Assembly (NCBI GenBank): GCA_937925855.1
Contig: CALAMO010000001.1
Location: 62,001 to 126,000 of the forward strand
DNA from: an uncultured Thiotrichaceae bacterium
GTDB lineage: Bacteria; Pseudomonadota; Gammaproteobacteria; Thiotrichales; Thiotrichaceae
Direction: 5' to 3'
DNA: 64,000 nucleotides
Within the stretch, counting starts at the first letter, position 1; each line of letters opens with the position of its first letter. Shown one piece after another: positions 33,538 to 40,363 of the stretch. Under the pieces are notes generated by a model. The model was not told the origin of the DNA, searched no databases, and saw only the letters and a program-made list of their open reading frames with translations. The position numbers and the translations under genes are program-made.

Positions 33538-33696
33538 GTGCGCGATCAAATATCACTCACAATATACCGCTCCGTGGCCTGCGCTTCACTTTACTGAATG
33601 CTTGGCTTATAAAAGTTTTAGCATTGGTTCAGCTTATGATAGTTTATTGTCAATTAAAATAATTAATGACAATTGGTACTTCCGAGAATAATAAAA
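33538..33696. promoter_or_regulatory. Divergent control region of the sensing/polysaccharide locus
   Basis: The gap between the leftward phosphatase gene and the rightward Hpt gene is AT-rich. It holds TTGTCA at 33647-33652 and TGACAA at 33667-33672, an inverted pair with a 14-base AT-only spacer, ending 24 bases before the Hpt start. It could be an operator or part of overlapping promoters. No FNR, NsrR or NorR site is evident by eye. Confidence 0.45.
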
Positions 33697-34056
33697 ATGG
33701 TTCCTAACAAAAGCGCAGTCATTGACCAGGAAACCTATGAGCTCCTGCGGGATCTGATGGGCGAGGAAGGCTTTGAAGAAATCCTCAGTTTTTTCTGCTC
33801 AGATACCCAGCAAGCCATTCAAAATTTACAGCAGGCTGTCGCCGAACAACAAGCCGAATATGTTGGCGGCATTTGCCATAAGCTGAAATCCAGCAGCAAG
33901 TTAGTGGGTGCCAATAACATGGCAGAACTCAGCAGCACGCTAGAAGCTTATACCGAGCATAAAAACCAAGCAGAAGCGACCCATCTCGTCCAGCAACTCG
34001 AAGCCGAATTTATCCGGGTCAGGGTGCAAATTGAACACCTAACCGCTATCAGCTGA
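33697..34056 (+). CDS. Histidine phosphotransfer (Hpt) protein
   Basis: 119 residues from the ATG at 33697; an upstream TTG at 33673 is unlikely. A helical Hpt domain with the phosphorylatable His61 in ICHKLKSSSKLVGA. The sequence matches HptB-like shuttles that pass phosphate from hybrid kinases to a response regulator. The hybrid kinase two genes downstream and the REC-phosphatase divergently next door are the obvious donor and acceptor. Confidence 0.9.
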   Translation: MVPNKSAVIDQETYELLRDLMGEEGFEEILSFFCSDTQQAIQNLQQAVAEQQAEYVGGICHKLKSSSKLVGANNMAELSSTLEAYTEHKNQAEATHLVQQLEAEFIRVRVQIEHLTAIS

Positions 34057-34079
34057 ATTAAAAAAATAAGAGGTTAATC

Positions 34080-34625
34080 ATGAAGGGCGTGGTATTTACA
34101 GAATTTCTTGAAATGGTAGAGGATAAATTCTCTGCGGAGATGGTCGATGACATTATTGAGGAGGCCGATCTTGCCTCAGAAGGCGTTTACACCGCCGTCG
34201 GCACCTATCCACATGAGGAAATTGTAAGCTTAGTGAGCTGCCTATCTCAACAAACTGGCATTGAAGTGCCGGATTTAGTCAAAATTTTTGGTGAGCACCT
34301 ATTTGGCCGATTTGCGATTTTATACCCGGATTTTTTCACCGCAGAAACAGATGCCTTTGACTTTCTCGAATCAGTCGAAACCTATATTCACATTGAGGTA
34401 AAAAAACTGTATCCCGATGCGCAGCTGCCAACCTTTCATACTTGGCGGGAAGGTGAGCATACGCTCATTATGGATTATCGCTCGCCACATCCTTTTGCCA
34501 CCCTGGCAGACGGCTTGCTCAAGGGCTGCCTAGCGCATTTCCAGGTTGATGCTGAAATTACTATGACCGACCGCTCGCAAGGTCAGGGCACCGCAGCGGA
34601 ATTTCGGATTGTTAAGGCCGCTTAA
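34080..34625 (+). CDS. H-NOX haem-based gas sensor
   Basis: 181 residues beginning [18 protein letters not shown], the standard start of the haem-NO/O2-binding domain. The proximal haem ligand His104 is present in [15 protein letters not shown]. The YxSxR haem-propionate motif reads Y133-R-S135-P-H137, so the Arg is replaced by His. The domain stands alone, as in bacteria where H-NOX modulates a neighbouring histidine kinase. The start follows AAGAGG by six bases; the stop overlaps the kinase start (TAATG). Expected role: NO sensing, possibly O2, feeding the phosphorelay. Confidence 0.92.
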   Translation: MKGVVFTEFLEMVEDKFSAEMVDDIIEEADLASEGVYTAVGTYPHEEIVSLVSCLSQQTGIEVPDLVKIFGEHLFGRFAILYPDFFTAETDAFDFLESVETYIHIEVKKLYPDAQLPTFHTWREGEHTLIMDYRSPHPFATLADGLLKGCLAHFQVDAEITMTDRSQGQGTAAEFRIVKAA

Positions 34626-36433
34626 TGGACGACATCACGCGCTGGCAGCGTCGCCTAGAACGGGAAAAGAAAGCCCGTAAGCAGGCGGAAAAACTGCTGG
34701 AAGACAAAAGCAAAGCGCTGTTCACTGCCAATCAAGAACTGCAAACGCTGGCAGATTCGCTTGAACAGGAAGTGGTCAAGCGCGTTGCAGAATTAAGCAT
34801 TGCGCGTGACCAAGCACTGGGGGCTAACCGCGCCAAAAGTGCCTTTTTAGCCGCCATGAGTCATGAAATCCGTACGCCGATGAATGGCATAATTGGCATG
34901 GCTACCTTGCTAAGCGACAGCACGCTACAAGACACCCAGAGTGGGCAGGTTGAAACCATTTTGAAATCTGCGCAGTCCCTATTAGTCATCATCAATGACA
35001 TCTTGGATATTTCACGCTTGGATGCAGGTAAGCTAGAGCTTATCCAAGAACCTTTTCAGCTCAGTGAAACTCTCCCTTCTCTGATGGAAACGCTCGGCAT
35101 TATTGCTGCAGAGAAACAGCTGGCGCTCTTTATCATTATCCAACCCGACGTGCCGGAGTGGATGATTGGCGATGCGCTGCGGATTCGGCAGGTGCTGATG
35201 AATCTGATTGGTAATGCGATTAAATTCACTCAGCAGGGTCAAATCACCCTGCGTATCTCTCGCTCCCTGCAACACACAAACGCCGTCTATTTCGCCGTCG
35301 AAGATTCAGGTAGTGGTATCCCTGCGGAGAAGATACCCACACTGTTTAATGCCTTTAGCCAGCTAAGCAAATACGATCAATACAATAACAGCGGCAGCGG
35401 CCTGGGGCTGGCTATTTCGCGTAAGCTGGTCAAGTTGATGCACGGTCAAATTGGGGTGCACAGTCGCGTCGGAATAGGGAGTACTTTTTGGTTTGACCTG
35501 CCCATCGGGCAGATCGCCCACAATCGCGCTATGCTGCCACACTACCCAACGCAGCGCAGCCTGCTGGTGATTGAAAATCAGTTACACCGCCAGCTCATCG
35601 GTGAACAATTACAAAGCTGTGGCGTGCAGTGTGTCATGCTTGACTCCGTGCCAGCGTTGCAGCAGGCCTTGGCAGGCGATTCACAGCAGGCGGACTGGCT
35701 ATTTTTTGATGATAGCCCGCTGGATGACACGCAGGCACAGCAGCTTGTTCAGCTGCTGTCGGTACAGTATCCCGCCCGGATTAACCGAGTTTGCCAGTTG
35801 CATAACCCTTACCCGGCACCAGAAAATCGCTACCCCGCCAGTGCGCAGTGGCATAAAGTCTGCAAACCGCTGACCTATGAAAAATTGCTGACCTTATTCA
35901 ATCCTGTCAACCAAAGCGCAGCCGATACGCTCCCCGTAAAACCAGACAGCAGCCCAATACATACACAAGCAGCGGCCAAGAATAGCGTGGGCGCGGGTAA
36001 TCAGTCTAAGCAGTCACCGCCTCCCCCAGGCCCAAGTGAGGCAACAGCCAAGCGGATATTAGTGGTCGAAGATCACGCGATTAATCGCATGGTGGCCAAA
36101 GGATTATTAGGCAAACTGGGACATTCAACGCAGTTTGCCCATGATGGACAGGAGGCGGTCACCCTACTTGAAACCGATAAAACCTTTGACCTTATCCTAA
36201 TGGATATCCAGATGCCGATTATGAATGGCATAGAAGCAACCCAGCAAATCAGACAGCGCTGGCCTACTTTTGAGGTGCCGATTCTGGCCCTAACGGCCAA
36301 TGTGATGAAAGGCAACGAGCTAAGCTACCTCCAAGCAGGCATGAATGACTTTATTGCTAAACCCATACAAATCAAGCAACTCGAACAGATTATTGATAAA
36401 TGGTGCGCGCCCGCCACAGCGGTCAGTGCATAA
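34625..36433 (+). CDS. Soluble hybrid histidine kinase (HnoK-like)
   Basis: 602 residues with no transmembrane segment. A basic coiled coil (1-65) is followed by HisKA with His80 ([13 protein letters not shown]), HATPase ([28 protein letters not shown]), a degenerate receiver-like segment (about 310-435) lacking a clear phospho-acceptor, a Ser/Pro linker, and a full REC domain with Asp527 ([11 protein letters not shown]). It overlaps the H-NOX gene by one base, which strongly suggests that H-NOX is its sensory subunit. Phosphate would pass His80 to Asp527 to the Hpt His61 and on to the REC-PP2C protein. Confidence 0.92.
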   Translation: MDDITRWQRRLEREKKARKQAEKLLEDKSKALFTANQELQTLADSLEQEVVKRVAELSIARDQALGANRAKSAFLAAMSHEIRTPMNGIIGMATLLSDSTLQDTQSGQVETILKSAQSLLVIINDILDISRLDAGKLELIQEPFQLSETLPSLMETLGIIAAEKQLALFIIIQPDVPEWMIGDALRIRQVLMNLIGNAIKFTQQGQITLRISRSLQHTNAVYFAVEDSGSGIPAEKIPTLFNAFSQLSKYDQYNNSGSGLGLAISRKLVKLMHGQIGVHSRVGIGSTFWFDLPIGQIAHNRAMLPHYPTQRSLLVIENQLHRQLIGEQLQSCGVQCVMLDSVPALQQALAGDSQQADWLFFDDSPLDDTQAQQLVQLLSVQYPARINRVCQLHNPYPAPENRYPASAQWHKVCKPLTYEKLLTLFNPVNQSAADTLPVKPDSSPIHTQAAAKNSVGAGNQSKQSPPPPGPSEATAKRILVVEDHAINRMVAKGLLGKLGHSTQFAHDGQEAVTLLETDKTFDLILMDIQMPIMNGIEATQQIRQRWPTFEVPILALTANVMKGNELSYLQAGMNDFIAKPIQIKQLEQIIDKWCAPATAVSA

Positions 36434-36467
36434 GCACCCCTTAAAACAAAAATAATAGAGCACAATA

Positions 36468-36992
36468 ATGACAACGGCTATTGATGAAGCACCCCCACAG
36501 CTAAATGCAGGCACCGGGCGCATTGGTATCATGCTAGCTGCGGCACTCCTACCCCTTATGCTGGCACTGGCACTGAGCGGCCTCTTTCACCTAGCGGGCG
36601 ACTATACGGTCAGCACGCACGTAGCTGCCAAAACCACCTTTGCCAGCATCACTTACCCCCGCCGTGATACGCCAGTGGGGCAGACGTTCACCGCCAAGGG
36701 GGAGCTAACGCAGCTGCCGGCTGACACCAGCGCCTATCTCATGGTTAAGCGCGATGAACGCTATTGGCCGAAGAAAGCGCTCGGCAATAAGATGGGCGCG
36801 TGGTCACAGAGCATCAAAGAAACGATTAGGAAACGCAGCAAGCTCTATTTGGTGGTGCTAGCGCTAACCGCGCAGGATAAGGCACTGATCGATCAATGGT
36901 ATGCCGACAGTAAAGCCAGCGGGAAGTATCCGGGGATTACGCAGTTTACGGCCGCGCAGGAAATTGCGGCCATTGAGGTAAAACAACAATGA
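36468..36992 (+). CDS. Small single-pass membrane protein of unknown function
   Basis: 174 residues: a cytoplasmic N-terminus of about 20, one transmembrane helix (IMLAAALLPLMLALALSGLF), then a periplasmic domain with TYPRRDTPVGQTFTAKGEL and DTSAYLMVKRDERYWPKK. The periplasmic part looks like a small beta-rich module, perhaps carbohydrate- or partner-binding, but I recognise no family. It lies 34 bases after the kinase gene and overlaps the acyltransferase by four bases, so it is part of the same operon and probably works with that enzyme. Confidence 0.65.
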   Translation: MTTAIDEAPPQLNAGTGRIGIMLAAALLPLMLALALSGLFHLAGDYTVSTHVAAKTTFASITYPRRDTPVGQTFTAKGELTQLPADTSAYLMVKRDERYWPKKALGNKMGAWSQSIKETIRKRSKLYLVVLALTAQDKALIDQWYADSKASGKYPGITQFTAAQEIAAIEVKQQ

Positions 36993-38143
36993 ATAATTTG
37001 CGCATGAATTGGCTGGATGCTGCGCGTATTGCGGCAGCTTTTTGCATTATCGCCATCCATTCCACTACAGACCCACAGGGCAAGCCTTTTCCGTTTGCCC
37101 ACGAAGGTGAACGTCTGTTTACCGTCTTATTCAGAACCACCGCCGAACTCGCCAGTACCGAATATTTCATTCTAGTATCATTGTTTTTATTGGCCTTCAA
37201 AATGGAGCGCAAACCCGCTAGCTTTGGTGCAACCATGCGGCTCCAGGCCAGGCGCTTATTAGTACCCTTTGTGTTCTGGACGCTATTCTATGCTTTTTTT
37301 AAACTCTTAAAGGCTAGCCAGTTTGGTTACATAGAAACCGCGACAGCCGCTTTGTTCAACCCGCTTAACTGGCTGGACTATTTCGTGCTCGGTACATCGC
37401 AATACCATATGCACTTCCTGCCCACGCTGTTTATCCTGATCCTGTTTTACCCGCTGTATAAACTGGCGGCAAAATACCCCGTGCTCGGCTTAGCGCTCAT
37501 CCCACTGCTGTTTATGCGTGATTTCTTAGCGGGCTGGCTATGGGCTAATGTTGCTAACTATGACGTGTTGGAGTACCTGGCGCGGGCAGTGAAAATTCTG
37601 TGCTATGTTGGCTATGGCATGGCCGCTTATGCTCTGTTTGGCTGGTGGAAATCGCAGGTAGATCGTGAACTTTCCCTGCGTGTTTTTGCGTTCACCGGAT
37701 TTGTGCTGAGCCTAATGTTTATGGTCAAACTAATTCAGGCCACCACAATTATTCAAAGCGGTGATTTCGGCCTGCGCAGCGGCGCTTTTTATTATGCGCA
37801 CTACCTTATTCCAGTCTGCTCACTCCTGTTGTTCATGAGCTCACAGCATTTCCGCTGGCCGGATAAGCTGTCCCTGTGGTCGAAATACACGTTCGCCATG
37901 TATCTGGTACATCCCGCCGTGATTGATGTGTTTGACATTCTGACCCACAGCATCGAACTGCCGGTCTGGCAATATACGCTGGGTAAATATAGTTTCGCGG
38001 CCAGCGGCTCACTGGCGCTTGCATGGCTGCTGGGCCGGATTATGCCGCTAGCCTGGAGCGTAGGTCTTGGGCCATTACCTTTTTCAGCAGCTTATCGCCG
38101 GTTAGCACAGCGCACGCCGCTAAAAGCAGGCAGCGCGGCTTAG
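36989..38143 (+). CDS. Acyltransferase-3 family membrane protein
   Basis: 384 residues with about ten transmembrane helices. The N-terminus WLDAARIAAAFCIIAIHS carries the conserved His of the acyltransferase-3 family, and an R residue cluster follows (RLQARRLLVPFVFW). The family O-acylates (usually acetylates or succinylates) polysaccharides and lipids at the inner membrane. Position next to a GT2 synthase locus suggests modification of the exported polymer. Confidence 0.87.
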   Translation: MNNLRMNWLDAARIAAAFCIIAIHSTTDPQGKPFPFAHEGERLFTVLFRTTAELASTEYFILVSLFLLAFKMERKPASFGATMRLQARRLLVPFVFWTLFYAFFKLLKASQFGYIETATAALFNPLNWLDYFVLGTSQYHMHFLPTLFILILFYPLYKLAAKYPVLGLALIPLLFMRDFLAGWLWANVANYDVLEYLARAVKILCYVGYGMAAYALFGWWKSQVDRELSLRVFAFTGFVLSLMFMVKLIQATTIIQSGDFGLRSGAFYYAHYLIPVCSLLLFMSSQHFRWPDKLSLWSKYTFAMYLVHPAVIDVFDILTHSIELPVWQYTLGKYSFAASGSLALAWLLGRIMPLAWSVGLGPLPFSAAYRRLAQRTPLKAGSAA

Positions 38144-38229
38144 TTTAGCCCTATAAAAATAACACTTAGTCGATCACTGTACCGGTCAACTGAGCACTCA
38201 ACTGACAGACCAACTTACGGGTCAATTTT

Positions 38230-38781
38230 ATGATACTGCGCATACTACAAGTTGCGATGTTTATCTTACTGGTATGGCTGACCTTTCAGTTCAGCCTACT
38301 CAACAGTCAAGTCAATACGCTACAGCACTTAGGCCAGCAACAGCAGCTGCTGCTAGAGAGCACCCTCCAAGCGGCCGATAAGGACAACGGCAAACAGCGT
38401 CATGAATTCGCTGAATTAACCACTCAGCTCACCAAAATGACTCAGATCCAGCAAAAAAATACCGGCGCTGAACAACAACTGAAAACCCTCCAGGCCAAAC
38501 AAAGCAAACTGAATGACTTACGCAAGGCCTATATTTTAGTGCTGGAAGCGGAAGCGGCCAGGGCCTTAAACGATGCCAAAACCGCCCAGGCGCGCTTAGC
38601 CGCCGCTAAAACCTTGATCTGGAAAGCTGGCAGTCATTACCCCGCACATAAAAAATCGCTCCAAGGCTTGATGAAAAGCATCGACCTGACGCTCGGTGCC
38701 TGGAAACGCAAGGATCTATCGAAGCACACGCAAGCCATCTACTCCGTTATCGCACAAGCCCTTAAGCAGCAGGAAAAATGA
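38230..38781 (+). CDS. Coiled-coil protein with N-terminal membrane anchor
   Basis: 183 residues: an N-terminal hydrophobic helix (VAMFILLVWLTFQFSLL), then a long Gln/Lys/Ala-rich coiled coil (about 30-120) and a helical C-terminus. No recognised family. It is followed two bases later by the second DUF3131 gene. It may be a periplasmic scaffold of the export machinery. Confidence 0.65.
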   Translation: MILRILQVAMFILLVWLTFQFSLLNSQVNTLQHLGQQQQLLLESTLQAADKDNGKQRHEFAELTTQLTKMTQIQQKNTGAEQQLKTLQAKQSKLNDLRKAYILVLEAEAARALNDAKTAQARLAAAKTLIWKAGSHYPAHKKSLQGLMKSIDLTLGAWKRKDLSKHTQAIYSVIAQALKQQEK

Positions 38782-38782
38782 T

Positions 38783-40363
38783 ATGGATACCCCACAGCAT
38801 ACACCCAAGCCACCGTTGCGGCGCTTCCAAGCGCTGACCCTCGCGCTGTCAGTCGTCTTTGGCCTGTGCATTGCAGGCGGAATTATTTATCTGGCAAACC
38901 ACAGTGAACAAGCCATGGCCGCCGCCAACGAGTATCCCCTGCGCTATTTGTTAAAGCAGCCCCACTCCGCCAGCACCACACTCACGGGTAATGGCTGCGC
39001 TACCGCCGCGGACGCTTTGGCCTCAGACGCACCGCACTGCCTGCAACGTAAAAAAGTTGATGCCTGTCTCGCCGGAGGCAAGGCGCTCTGTGAAGCGGAC
39101 CGTGAAATTGCACGCATCGCTTGGATTTACTTTCAAAATAACTATAACCCGGAAACAGGCCTGTATAACTCAGCGAACCGCTATACCTCAACCACTATGT
39201 GGGACACCGGTTCCGCCATTGCGGCAACGCTGGCAGCCAAAGACTTTGGCTTCATCGACCAAAAAACCTTTGATGACCGCATTATGGCGATGTACAAAAC
39301 CTTAAACACGATGCAACTCTTCAACAAAGAGGCTCCCAATAAGGCGTACAACACCAAAACAGCCAAAATGGTGGATTACCGCAACAAAGCCGCACCGGAG
39401 GGAATTGGGGTCTCCATTCTGGATCTTGGCCGCCTAGTCTCATGGCTTAATACCCTACAGTGTATGCATCCCAAATATAAAACGGCCACGCGAACCACTA
39501 TCGAACGCTGGGATATGTCCCGCTTATTGAAGGACGGCCAGATGTATGGCCTAGCGCGGGATGAAGTCAGTAAAAAAATTAAAGTACTCCAAGAAGGCCG
39601 CCTGGGATATGAGCAGTATACCGGCAAAGTCTTTCGTAATCTGGGCTATGACATGCATATCGCAGCCAGTTATAACAATAAGCACCGGCGCAACGTCAAT
39701 ATAATGGGCGTACCCGTCGCGCATGACAGCCGCGACCCGCGTGAATTTGGTGCCAATAACTACGTGATTACTGAATCGTATACCATGGATGCGACAGAAA
39801 ATGGCTTAGATGGTGAAAACCGCCCACTCCTGCGCAATATCTTTGCGGTACAGAAAGAACGTTGGCAGCGCACAGGCATTGTGACCGCCGTTTCAGAGGA
39901 TAATATTGATCGTAAGCCCTGGTTTCTCTACAACAGTATTTTTAATGCGGGCATCCCCTGGAGCACCATCAACCCGCGCGGCACTCGCTTTAATCACTTA
40001 AAGACCGTATCGACTAAAGCCGCGCTATCACTCGCGGTCATGTACCCGGAGGATGAGTATAGCCAGGTATTAATGGAAACCATTGAAAGTGCCTACAGCC
40101 TTAAAAAGGGCTGGTACTCCGGTGTCTATGAAAACGGGCTTGGCTATAACACCACGGCGACCGCGAACACTAACGGCAATATTATGGCGAATATGCTGTA
40201 TAAAAAGTATGGCAATTTCTATGCGTTATGTCATGGATGTCAACGCATGGTGCACTTGAAGAACATGCCGATCAAAGATAATAAAGTCTGCGATGTGTGT
40301 GAGATCAGCACGACCAACAGCACAGCAGACCCAACTCAGTATGCAGGGAATAAAAAAGAATAA
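38783..40363 (+). CDS. DUF3131 domain protein, copy B, with C-terminal CxxC...CxxC tail
   Basis: 526 residues from the ATG at 38783. An N-terminal transmembrane helix (LALSVVFGLCIAGGIIYL) and a Cys-containing spacer precede a DUF3131 domain parallel to copy A: STTMWDTGSAIA, GIGVSILDLGR, LQEGRLGYEQY, DSRDPREFGANNYV, AVSEDNID. After the domain comes a short module LCHGCQRMVHLKN...VCDVC, a possible zinc ribbon or disulphide knot not present in copy A. The 3' end overlaps the next gene by 23 bases. Confidence 0.8.
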   Translation: MDTPQHTPKPPLRRFQALTLALSVVFGLCIAGGIIYLANHSEQAMAAANEYPLRYLLKQPHSASTTLTGNGCATAADALASDAPHCLQRKKVDACLAGGKALCEADREIARIAWIYFQNNYNPETGLYNSANRYTSTTMWDTGSAIAATLAAKDFGFIDQKTFDDRIMAMYKTLNTMQLFNKEAPNKAYNTKTAKMVDYRNKAAPEGIGVSILDLGRLVSWLNTLQCMHPKYKTATRTTIERWDMSRLLKDGQMYGLARDEVSKKIKVLQEGRLGYEQYTGKVFRNLGYDMHIAASYNNKHRRNVNIMGVPVAHDSRDPREFGANNYVITESYTMDATENGLDGENRPLLRNIFAVQKERWQRTGIVTAVSEDNIDRKPWFLYNSIFNAGIPWSTINPRGTRFNHLKTVSTKAALSLAVMYPEDEYSQVLMETIESAYSLKKGWYSGVYENGLGYNTTATANTNGNIMANMLYKKYGNFYALCHGCQRMVHLKNMPIKDNKVCDVCEISTTNSTADPTQYAGNKKE

